NCBI GenBank assembly: GCA_044433405.1
Contig: JAWXTQ010000052.1
Coordinates: forward strand, 1 to 12,757
Reading direction: 5' to 3'
DNA from: CAMQVM01 sp044433405
Lineage (GTDB): Bacteria; Bacteroidota; Bacteroidia; Bacteroidales; Rikenellaceae
Length of the DNA: 12,757 nucleotides
Positions 7,034-12,757 of the stretch are shown here, in pieces; position 1 is the stretch's first letter; each line of letters opens with the position of its first letter. The notes beneath the pieces were generated by a model. The model did not search any database. It was given only the letters and a program-made list of their open reading frames with translations, and was not told where the DNA came from. The position numbers and the translations under genes are program-made.

Positions 7034-8662
7034 ATGAAAATATTTAAGTTTAAAAATATATTTGTGATTCTGTCGCTTGTTTGTGTAGGTGTGGCTTCGT
7101 GTATTAAAAATGATCTTCCATATCCTGTGATTGAGTTGACTATAGATAATATTACTGGGCAAGGTTTCGTGACGGGTAGTGTAGACTATTCAACTCGAAT
7201 AGTTACTTTGGAGCTTGAGGAGCAAACTAACCTTAAGATAGTGACTGTTGATTCGGTATCGTACACTGAGGAGGCTGAATTGTCAACTCCGATTGTTGGT
7301 GTTCATGATTTAAGAGATCCTCTTTATGTGACGCTTTCGTTTTATCAAGATTATGATTGGACAATTATGGCGAATCAAGATATTGAGAGATATTTTAAGG
7401 TCTCAGGGCAGATAGGCGATGAGGTGATTGATGTGGAGAATCAAACCATGACTGCCTATGTGACAGAGTCGAAAGATTTGTTGGATATTGAGGTTAAATC
7501 GCTTAAAATAGGACCTGCTGATTCTACTGTTATGTCGCCTGCGCTCTCGGATTTAACACAATTTATTACTTATCGTACTGTTACCGTTAAATATCATGGT
7601 TTAGAGGAGAAGTGGAAGTTGTATGTTGAGCATTCGGATGTTAAAGTAGCCTTTACGCTGTGTGAGGCTTGGGCTAACTGCTTCTGGTTAGAAGCTGCTG
7701 GTGATACCTCTTTGGAGTGTGGTTTTCGCTATAAAGTGTCGGGTGATAGTGACTGGATAGATGTGTCTCAGGATGATATTACTTACGGTGATGGCGTGTT
7801 TAGTGCTAATATTGAGGGAACAAGCTCTTCGACTGATTATGAATTTATTGCCTATTCGGGTGATGATGTGACAGTCGTAGAGGAGAGAACTTCTGATGTT
7901 TTGGTTAAGCTTGAAAATGGCGGTTTTGAGGAGTGGTCGCAGCCTTCGAAAAGCTGGTTGCCTTATAGTAGCGAAGCTTCTCAATATTGGAGTACAGGTA
8001 ATGAGGGTGCTACAACTTTAGGTGATAGTTACAACCTTACAACGCCTCTTTATAGTGATGTTCGTATTGGTTCAAGTGGTGAGATTTCTGCAAAATTGCA
8101 GTCAAAGAATGTGCTTGTTAAGTTTGCGGCGGGTAATCTATTTGTTGGGCGATATATAAGTACTGATGTTACAAATGGTATTGTTGGATTTGGCCAGTCG
8201 TTTACTTCGCGCCCAGTTGCTTTAAAAGGTTGGGTGAAGTATAATAGCGGTGTTATTGATATTGTGGGAAGTACTCCTGCTGGGGTTTCGATAGTTAAAG
8301 ATCAAACTACTGATATTGGAATGATATATATTGCACTGGGAGATTGGACTCCTGAAGAGTATGGATTGAATCCTAAGACTGGGGTAATGGTTGGAACGGA
8401 TGAGACGCCAGTGGTAATTCACACTGCATATACATCTTCATTCTTTGATCCTTATGGTGATAATGTTATTGCTTATGGTGAATTGGAGCTTACTGAATCT
8501 GTAGATGAATGGACTGAGTTTGTGATACCTTTGAATTATAGTGATAAGAGCCGAATCCCAACGAATTTGATAATCGTTAATAGTGCCTCAAAATATGGTG
8601 ATTACTTTACTGGAAGCACTAGTAGCTATATGATACTAGACGATTTTGAGTTGGTATATTAA
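7034..8662 (+). CDS. PCMD domain surface lipoprotein without DUF4493
   Basis: Lipoprotein of 542 aa; signal peptide lipobox VASC (Cys23), then IKND. Residues about 30-115 and 116-192 look like two beta-sandwich modules of related design, the second ending in KYHGLEEKWKLYVE. Residues about 197-283 are Fn3-like (FRYKVSGDSDW ... TDYEFIAYSGD). Residues about 285-542 form a PCMD: NGGFEEWSQP at the front, FAAGNLFVG at 354-362, GFGQSFTSRPVALKGW, and the C-terminal SASKYGDYFTG...MILDDFELVY. The end is clearly homologous to that of the 764-aa protein at 2833-5127 but diverged in both protein and DNA. Glycan binding is plausible, unproven. ATG sits in AAAATTAAAAATG, 52 bp after copy B of the barrels. 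AATATTTG at 6993-7000 is one base off a -7 box, but without a -33 box I assume co-transcription with the barrels. Confidence 0.83.
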   Translation: MKIFKFKNIFVILSLVCVGVASCIKNDLPYPVIELTIDNITGQGFVTGSVDYSTRIVTLELEEQTNLKIVTVDSVSYTEEAELSTPIVGVHDLRDPLYVTLSFYQDYDWTIMANQDIERYFKVSGQIGDEVIDVENQTMTAYVTESKDLLDIEVKSLKIGPADSTVMSPALSDLTQFITYRTVTVKYHGLEEKWKLYVEHSDVKVAFTLCEAWANCFWLEAAGDTSLECGFRYKVSGDSDWIDVSQDDITYGDGVFSANIEGTSSSTDYEFIAYSGDDVTVVEERTSDVLVKLENGGFEEWSQPSKSWLPYSSEASQYWSTGNEGATTLGDSYNLTTPLYSDVRIGSSGEISAKLQSKNVLVKFAAGNLFVGRYISTDVTNGIVGFGQSFTSRPVALKGWVKYNSGVIDIVGSTPAGVSIVKDQTTDIGMIYIALGDWTPEEYGLNPKTGVMVGTDETPVVIHTAYTSSFFDPYGDNVIAYGELELTESVDEWTEFVIPLNYSDKSRIPTNLIIVNSASKYGDYFTGSTSSYMILDDFELVY

Positions 8663-8698
8663 AGTTTGGTTATCTCATAAGGAAAAACTGTTGCTCAC

Positions 8699-8716
8699 GC
8701 TTCTTTCACAAGAAGC
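8699..8716. terminator. Possible terminator hairpin after the PCMD lipoprotein
   Basis: GCTTCTT (8699-8705) and AAGAAGC (8710-8716) form a perfect 7-bp stem with a TCAC loop, 37 bp after the stop at 8662. No T-run follows, so its role as terminator is weakly supported; it may simply be part of the repeat block. Confidence 0.35.
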
Positions 8717-8737
8717 TCGCAAGTGACATCCCTGAAC

Positions 8738-8778
8738 CATTTTTAAAAGCTTAGCTAAAAGCTAACTATTCAAAAATG
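8738..8778. repeat. Imperfect long hairpin, CATTTTT/AAAAATG arms
   Basis: Outer arms CATTTTT (8738-8744) and AAAAATG (8772-8778) pair perfectly. Two A-T pairs follow inside, and the centre closes with TTAGCT (8751-8756) and AGCTAA (8760-8765) around an AAA loop. A T-rich or A-rich arm on either strand makes it a possible bidirectional terminator, or a structural part of the repeat block. Confidence 0.5.
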
Positions 8779-8899
8779 CTCCATGAATGCCCCTTGCTGG
8801 CAAGAACTCCTCGTCGCTTACGCTCCTCGGGCTCACTAACGTTCGCTGGGGATTCTCATGTAGGAAAGTGTGTGGCTTCGCGATATCCGAGCATGGTAA

Positions 8900-8938
8900 T
8901 AATAAATAATGATTAACGCTGATAATTATTATTTATTA
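8900..8938. repeat. 16-bp almost AT-only hairpin
   Basis: TAATAAATAATGATTA (8900-8915) pairs with TAATTATTATTTATTA (8923-8938) at 15 of 16 positions, the exception being a G-T wobble. The loop is ACGCTGA. The stem holds a single G, so it is weak as RNA but could extrude as DNA or bind a nucleoid protein. Low complexity makes chance a partial explanation. Confidence 0.5.
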
Positions 8939-8949
8939 ATGACTAAATC

Positions 8950-8974
8950 TATCAAGAAAGAATTCATCTTGATA
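8950..8974. repeat. 8-bp inverted repeat with a 9-nt loop
   Basis: TATCAAGA (8950-8957) and TCTTGATA (8967-8974) pair perfectly; the loop AAGAATTCA itself contains the palindrome GAATTC. This arrangement could be an operator dyad or a short hairpin upstream of the CNNM gene. No regulator is identifiable. Confidence 0.5.
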
Positions 8975-8999
8975 TGAAATTGAGGGCTTTGCTTGCTTT

Positions 9000-9049
9000 G
9001 TTGTTGGTATTAATCTTTTCTTTTATTAAGTTGTTGGTATTGACCTTTT
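9000..9049 (+). repeat. 20-bp direct repeat, 30-bp period
   Basis: GTTGTTGGTATTAATCTTTT (9000-9019) recurs as GTTGTTGGTATTGACCTTTT (9030-9049), 18 of 20 identical, with starts exactly 30 bp apart (about three helical turns). The pair sits about 80 bp upstream of the candidate -7 box of the next gene, so tandem binding sites for a regulator on one DNA face are possible. Only two copies are present. Confidence 0.6.
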
Positions 9050-9101
9050 TGTAGATTGAAAGAGTTTTTTTATCCAACACAAGTCAGATTTATTAAATTT
9101 T

Positions 9102-9148
9102 CACAACTAATTTACAAATATTATTACTATATTTGTGGATTAGTTGTG
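9102..9148. repeat. 47-bp near-perfect dyad overlapping a promoter box
   Basis: CACAACTAAT (9102-9111) pairs with ATTAGTTGTG (9139-9148), and ACAAATAT (9114-9121) with ATATTTGT (9129-9136). The two T-G positions between them are wobble pairs, giving a continuous 20-bp stem with a TATTACT loop. The right arm contains the exact -7 box at 9128-9135, so the dyad more likely acts as DNA (operator) than as leader RNA, because transcription would start near its right end. Confidence 0.75.
9128..9135 (+). promoter_or_regulatory. Candidate -7 promoter element for the CNNM gene
   Basis: TATATTTG matches the Bacteroidota -7 consensus TAnnTTTG exactly. No TTTG lies 19-21 bp upstream (that position reads about CAAC), so the promoter may be weak or activator-dependent. 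It would give a leader of roughly 75 nt before the ATG at 9217. The mirrored left arm gives AATATTTG on the opposite strand, one base off consensus. Confidence 0.42.
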
Positions 9149-9216
9149 TTTGGTTTTGGCTAAATGCAATTTTAACTATAAATAATTTAAACACTACAAA
9201 ATTTATAATAAATATA

Positions 9217-10260
9217 ATGGCACTTCTGGTTTTTTATTTGGCTCTGGCGCTCTCTGTATCGTTTCTTTGTTCAATTCTGGAGGCCGTATTGCTTTCTGTA
9301 CCATCAACATATCTCTCTATGAGAGAGAAGGAGGGGTCTAAAAATATATCGCTATTGAAATCTTATAAGCAGGATATCGACAAACCTCTTTCGGCGATAC
9401 TTTCGCTCAATACTATTGCTCATACTATTGGAGCTGCTGGAGTTGGTGCGCAAGCTGCAAAAGTGTTTGGGGATGCCTATTTTGGTGCGGTTTCGGTTGT
9501 GTTGACAATCTTGATTTTGGTAGTGTCGGAGATTATACCTAAGACTATTGGTGCAACATATTGGAGAACTCTTGTTAGCTATTCTGCTCCAATAATAAAA
9601 TGTTTTATTTTTGTTACTTATCCTCTGGTTTGGCTCTCGGAGTTTATTACTAAGCTTATTGCTCCAAAACATAAAGAGCAGAAAGTGAGTAGAGAGGAGG
9701 TGTCGGCTATGGTTACTGTAGGGGTAGAAGAGGGAATTTTTCATATTAAAGAGAATAAGATTATCCAAAATTTAATCCGATTAGAGGGGGTGAAATCGAA
9801 AGATGTGATGACTCCTAGGGTGGTTGTTGCAATTGCTTCAGAAGATATGACCCTGCAAGAGTTTTATGATAATAAGTCGCTGCTGCATCATTCGCGTATT
9901 CCTGTCTATTCACCTGATGATAAGGATAATATTACTAGTTATGTGCTCCGTCAAAATGTGTTTCAGCACCTTGTTGATGACAATTTCGATATTAAACTAA
10001 AGGATATTGCACGCGAAATTATTGTGTCGCACGAGAATAGAGCTATTACGGCTCTTTGGGAGGATATGCTTAGTGGAAAAGAGCATATTGCATTAATCAT
10101 CGACGAGTATGGTAGCTTTGAGGGGATTGTTACTATGGAGGATATTATTGAGAGTATTCTCGGATTGGAAATCCTTGATGAGAAAGATGATATTGAAGAT
10201 ATGCAACAGTATGCCCGAGAGCGTTGGGCTAATCGAAAAGAGAAATATAAACATTTGTAG
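9217..10260 (+). CDS. CNNM/DUF21 and CBS-pair membrane protein (HlyC/CorC-like)
   Basis: Inner-membrane protein of 347 aa in the CNNM/CorC family, whose characterised members move or sense Mg2+ or other divalent cations; older annotation calls them hemolysins. The N-terminal DUF21 region (residues 1-150) has about four hydrophobic segments: 1-28 with the conserved acidic SILEAVLLSVP, about 57-85, about 88-120 with SEIIPKTIGA, and 125-148. A linker with the EVSAMVTVGVEEG helix leads to CBS1 (about 198-250, VMTPR ... SRIPVY) and CBS2 (about 266-322, ALIIDEYGSFEGIVTMEDIIESILG), which bind adenine nucleotides in relatives. The usual C-terminal CorC_HlyC domain is absent. The frame stays open upstream to a TTG at 9133, but that codon lies in the promoter dyad and its extension is not DUF21-like. 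ATG 9217 gives the typical N terminus. Exact substrate unknown. Confidence 0.88.
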   Translation: MALLVFYLALALSVSFLCSILEAVLLSVPSTYLSMREKEGSKNISLLKSYKQDIDKPLSAILSLNTIAHTIGAAGVGAQAAKVFGDAYFGAVSVVLTILILVVSEIIPKTIGATYWRTLVSYSAPIIKCFIFVTYPLVWLSEFITKLIAPKHKEQKVSREEVSAMVTVGVEEGIFHIKENKIIQNLIRLEGVKSKDVMTPRVVVAIASEDMTLQEFYDNKSLLHHSRIPVYSPDDKDNITSYVLRQNVFQHLVDDNFDIKLKDIAREIIVSHENRAITALWEDMLSGKEHIALIIDEYGSFEGIVTMEDIIESILGLEILDEKDDIEDMQQYARERWANRKEKYKHL

Positions 10261-10297
10261 AAATTTTTGATACATAGAAATTAAATTAAAATATAAA

Positions 10298-11905
10298 ATG
10301 ACTAAAAAACTTTTATTGCTTGGTGATGAGGCGATAGCGCAGGGTGCGCTTGATGCTGCTATTAGCGGTGTATATGCCTATCCAGGAACTCCTTCAACTG
10401 AAATTACAGAATATATTCAATCTTCAAAAGAGGCTAATGAGCGCGGTGTGCACTCGCTTTGGTGTACCAATGAGAAAACTGCTATGGAGGCTGCTCTTGG
10501 TGCTTCGTATGTGGGACGTAGAGCGTTAGTGTGTATGAAGCATGTGGGTATGAATGTTGCCGCAGATGCATTTGTGAATAGTCTGCTAACTGGGTCAAAT
10601 GGAGGTTTGGTTGTGTTGGTTGCTGACGATCCATCTATGCACTCGTCGCAGAATGAGCAAGATACTCGCTTTTATGGTAAGTTTGCTTTAGCTCCAATTC
10701 TTGAGCCTTCGTCACAACAAGAGGCATATGATATGGTGAGATATGGATTTGAGCTGTCAGAGCGTGTGAAATTGCCTGTGTTGTTGCGTGTTACTACTCG
10801 TATGGCGCACTCTCGTAGTGTAGTTGAGACTAATGACCCTATTGCGGTTAAGGATATTACGTTCCCAGAAAATCCTGGCGATTGGATTCTTCTTCCTGCA
10901 ATTGCTCGTCGTCGCTATAACGACCTTATAGCTGCGCAAGATGGATTGGAGAGCGAAGGTGTTGAGAGTGGTCATAACAAATATATTGATGCTTCAGATA
11001 AGAGTATGGGAGTGATAGCTAGTGGTATCGCTTTTAACTATTTGGCTGAGAATTATAACTCAAATATTCCTTATCCAACAATCAAAATTACTCAATATCC
11101 ACTACCAAAGGCGTTAATTCAACGTTTGGCAGATGAATGTGAGAGTTTGCTAGTTTTGGAAGAGGGACAACCAATTATAGAGGAGCAGTTGAGAGGAGTG
11201 ATTAATAATAATCACATAATCAAAGGGCGACTTAGTGGAGAGCTTCCTCGTGTGGGTGAGCTTACTCCTGACAATATACGTGGTGCGTTAGGTTTGGAGG
11301 TAAGAGAGAGCCTTGAGGTGGCTGAGAATGTTGTGCCTCGTCCGCCAGCACTTTGTAAAGGGTGTGGTCATAGAGATGTTTACAACGCCTTGAATGAGGT
11401 TGTCAAAGAGTATCCTAATGCAAAAGTGTTTAGTGATATTGGTTGTTATACGCTTGGGGCTTTGCCTCCATTTAGAGCAATTAATAGCTGTGTTGATATG
11501 GGGGCTTCGATAACAATGGCAAAAGGTGCGGCTGATTCGGGTTTGTTCCCTGCTATTTCGGTTATTGGTGACTCTACATTTACCCACTCAGGCATGACAG
11601 GATTGCTTGATGCGGTGAATAGTAAGGCTAATATAACAGTGATTATTTCGGATAACTTAACTACTGCAATGACTGGTGGTCAGGACTCGGCAGGAACAAA
11701 TAAATTTGAGGCGATATGTATTGGTCTTGGTGTTGAGCCTGAGCATGTAAGAGTTGTAGTTCCGCTTCCTAAAAATATGGAGGAGATTACAAATATCATT
11801 CGCGATGAGATAAATTATAACGGTGTTTCGGTGATAATTCCACGTAGGGAGTGTATACAAACACTAACAAAAAATTTAAAGAAAAAAAGAAACAATAAAG
11901 CCTAA
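10298..11905 (+). CDS. iorA: Indolepyruvate ferredoxin oxidoreductase, alpha subunit (ferredoxin domain absent)
   Basis: Thiamine-diphosphate subunit of the cytosolic enzyme that converts arylpyruvates (from Trp, Phe, Tyr) plus CoA to aryl-acetyl-CoA and CO2 with reduced ferredoxin; reverse carboxylation is possible in anaerobes. Visible features: YPGTPSTEI at 28-36 and TNEKTAME around Glu59 in the pyrimidine-binding domain; SMHSSQNEQDTR at 113-124; LCKGCGHRD with Cys353 and Cys356; SDIGCYTLG with Cys383; and the ThDP motif GDS at 424-426 through Asn453 (SDN). At 535 aa it stops after the ThDP domain with a Lys-rich tail and lacks the C-terminal two-cluster ferredoxin domain of the 600-650-aa archaeal proteins. 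Electron transfer may therefore need a separate ferredoxin; I believe short forms are usual in Bacteroidales. It starts 37 bp after the CNNM gene, with no clear promoter between, and is followed by iorB after 26 bp. Confidence 0.93.
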   Translation: MTKKLLLLGDEAIAQGALDAAISGVYAYPGTPSTEITEYIQSSKEANERGVHSLWCTNEKTAMEAALGASYVGRRALVCMKHVGMNVAADAFVNSLLTGSNGGLVVLVADDPSMHSSQNEQDTRFYGKFALAPILEPSSQQEAYDMVRYGFELSERVKLPVLLRVTTRMAHSRSVVETNDPIAVKDITFPENPGDWILLPAIARRRYNDLIAAQDGLESEGVESGHNKYIDASDKSMGVIASGIAFNYLAENYNSNIPYPTIKITQYPLPKALIQRLADECESLLVLEEGQPIIEEQLRGVINNNHIIKGRLSGELPRVGELTPDNIRGALGLEVRESLEVAENVVPRPPALCKGCGHRDVYNALNEVVKEYPNAKVFSDIGCYTLGALPPFRAINSCVDMGASITMAKGAADSGLFPAISVIGDSTFTHSGMTGLLDAVNSKANITVIISDNLTTAMTGGQDSAGTNKFEAICIGLGVEPEHVRVVVPLPKNMEEITNIIRDEINYNGVSVIIPRRECIQTLTKNLKKKRNNKA

Positions 11906-11931
11906 GGCTGGAAACCATAAAAATACAAATT

Positions 11932-12510
11932 ATGAAGATAGATATAATTCTTTCGGGAGTGGGTGGACAAGGAATTCTCTCGATAGCAGCAGTAATAGGT
12001 CAAGCTGTTCTTAATAATGGAATGAACGTAAAACAGGCTGAAGTTCACGGAATGAGCCAAAGGGGCGGTGATGTGCAATCGCATTTGCGTATCTCTACTG
12101 ATGCAATAGATTCGGATTTAATACCACAGGGTGCAGCAGATATTGTGATATCGCTAGAGCCAATGGAGTCTTTGAGATATAAACACTTCTTGAAGCCTGA
12201 GGGTTACATCGTTACTAATTCTGCTCCAATTATTAATATTCCAACCTATCCAGAGGTTGCAAAAATTGAGGAGGAGTTGAAGGGTATGAAAAATAGTGTT
12301 ATCCTAGATTTAGATGAGATAGCAACTAAAGCTGGTGCTGCTAGATCGGCAAATATGGTTTTGCTTGGTGCGGCATCTAAATTTATTCCTATCGACTTTT
12401 CGCATTTAGAGGAGGGGATTGAGGCTATTTTTGCTAAAAAAGGAGAATCAATCGTAAATACAAACTTGGCAGCCTTGAGAATGGGGCGTGAGACAGCTGA
12501 AAAATATTAA
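11932..12510 (+). CDS. iorB: Indolepyruvate ferredoxin oxidoreductase, beta subunit
   Basis: Partner subunit of IorA, 192 aa, a full-length POR-gamma-type domain. The nucleotide/CoA-binding-like loop GVGGQG is at residues 9-14 just after the first strand. The family signature around residues 36-53 (AEVHGMSQRGGDVQSHLR) is intact. The later AARSANMVLLGAA helix is also typical. It follows iorA by 26 bp and ends 9 bp before an aminotransferase gene, so the three are probably one transcript. The start ATG has an A-rich upstream stretch (AAAAATACAAATT). No anomalies. Confidence 0.93.
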   Translation: MKIDIILSGVGGQGILSIAAVIGQAVLNNGMNVKQAEVHGMSQRGGDVQSHLRISTDAIDSDLIPQGAADIVISLEPMESLRYKHFLKPEGYIVTNSAPIINIPTYPEVAKIEEELKGMKNSVILDLDEIATKAGAARSANMVLLGAASKFIPIDFSHLEEGIEAIFAKKGESIVNTNLAALRMGRETAEKY

Positions 12511-12519
12511 TATAAGAGA

Positions 12520-12757
12520 ATGAATCAACCAATTTTTGATACAGATATTGTAGGTAGAGTTACCTCAGAGTTTGGAATTACTGATTTAGAGAATGCAACA
12601 ATTGGACAAAGCGTTCAAGTAGCCCAGCGATTGACCGAATTAACCAATATACCATTTGTTAGAATGGATCAAGGTGTGCCAGGGTTAGAGCCTTGTCAAG
12701 TGGGATTGCAGGCTGAAATTGCTGCGCTTAAAACTAATGTTGCCTCAATATATCCAC
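12520..12757 (+). CDS. PLP-dependent aminotransferase, N-terminal part (cut by window end)
   Basis: An open frame from ATG at 12520 runs off the window after 79 codons. The peptide begins MNQPIFDTDIVG and contains IPFVRMDQGVPGLEPCQVG and then EIAALKTNVASIYP. This is the N-terminal arm and first helix region of a fold-type I (class I/II) aminotransferase, as seen in Bacteroidales proteins. The PLP lysine lies beyond the window. Starting 9 bp after iorB, it would supply 2-oxo acids (indolepyruvate, phenylpyruvate) to IorAB, or use them in the biosynthetic direction. Substrate specificity is inferred from context only. Confidence 0.8.
   Translation, partial: MNQPIFDTDIVGRVTSEFGITDLENATIGQSVQVAQRLTELTNIPFVRMDQGVPGLEPCQVGLQAEIAALKTNVASIYP

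Larger units (their letters stand above)
8691..8845. repeat. Three degenerate copies of a CTnACGnT motif
   Basis: TTGCTCACGCTTC (8691-8703), TCGCTTACGCTCC (8814-8826) and TCACTAACGTTCG (8833-8845) share the core CTnACGnT in the same orientation. Copies two and three match at 9 of 13 positions. They lie in the less AT-rich block after the PCMD gene. This composition looks like a non-coding dispersed element, which only a genome-wide comparison can prove. Confidence 0.4.
8663..9216. other. 554-bp non-coding region rich in hairpins and repeats
   Basis: No credible gene is seen on either strand. The left part (about 8690-8880) is less AT-rich, with several small hairpins and a degenerate motif, and resembles a dispersed intergenic repeat. 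The right part (about 8890-9216) is very AT-rich and holds an AT-only hairpin, a second hairpin, a direct repeat and a long dyad containing a promoter-like box. Individual elements are listed separately. A small CTTGC/GCAAG inverted repeat lies at 8793-8804. Confidence 0.75.

Noticed and set aside
8766..8930. Start-less open frame of more than 40 codons on the - strand in the repeat-like block
   Set aside because: It has no start codon or upstream translation context and lies across hairpins and repeated motifs. It is better explained as a by-product of the repeat.
9000..9049. CRISPR-like array
   Set aside because: Only two 20-bp copies with a 10-bp gap and two mismatches; no spacers of normal length and no cas genes in the window.
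9133..9216. N-terminal extension of the CNNM protein from a TTG at 9133
   Set aside because: The extra 28 residues are Asn/Ile/Trp-rich and unlike the DUF21 start. The TTG is part of the -7 box inside the dyad. ATG 9217 gives the family's normal N terminus.
9352..9768. 138-codon frame on the - strand within the CNNM gene
   Set aside because: Its composition (Asn/Ser/His/Arg-rich) is typical of the reverse complement of a membrane-protein gene; the + strand gene is clearly conserved.

Overview
The window looks like a chromosomal segment of a low-GC member of the Bacteroidales (Bacteroidota). Four lipoproteins carry Bacteroidota-type lipobox signal peptides. Two domain families are almost confined to this phylum: DUF4493, and PCMD (putative carbohydrate metabolism domain). 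Start codons sit in A-rich stretches instead of behind Shine-Dalgarno boxes, and a -7 box of the form TAnnTTTG is present. The family or genus cannot be fixed from this sequence. All genes read on the + strand.

Positions 133-8662 hold a cell-envelope block. First come three adjacent lipoprotein genes, separated by 31 bp and then by a 4-bp ATGA overlap. They form a graded series: DUF4493 alone; DUF4493 plus two Ig-like modules; DUF4493 plus an Ig-like module, an Fn3-like module and a C-terminal PCMD. A perfect 16-bp hairpin follows. A second set comes next: two related outer-membrane beta-barrel-like proteins, then a fourth lipoprotein that also ends in an Fn3-like module and a PCMD. The two PCMD proteins bracketing a barrel pair suggest one surface-exposed system, either glycan-interacting or fibre-like. 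Its biochemical function is not known. A T-R-A tripeptide shortly after the lipid anchor of all three DUF4493 proteins recalls the Arg-protease processing site of type V (FimA/Mfa-like) pilins. The link to pili is a hypothesis.

Positions 8663-9216 are a 554-bp non-coding stretch dense in structure. It holds several hairpins, a degenerate CTnACGnT motif present three times, a 20-bp direct repeat with 30-bp spacing, and a near-perfect 47-bp dyad that contains an exact TAnnTTTG box upstream of the next gene. The first about 200 bp look like a dispersed intergenic repeat and the rest like a regulatory region.

Positions 9217-12757 are housekeeping or metabolic: a CNNM/CBS (HlyC/CorC-like) membrane protein, then iorA and iorB (indolepyruvate:ferredoxin oxidoreductase) and the start of a PLP-dependent aminotransferase cut by the window edge. 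The last three fit aromatic amino acid metabolism: the aminotransferase makes arylpyruvates and IorAB oxidatively decarboxylates them to aryl-acetyl-CoA with reduction of ferredoxin, or runs in reverse. This IorA lacks the C-terminal ferredoxin domain of the archaeal enzyme.
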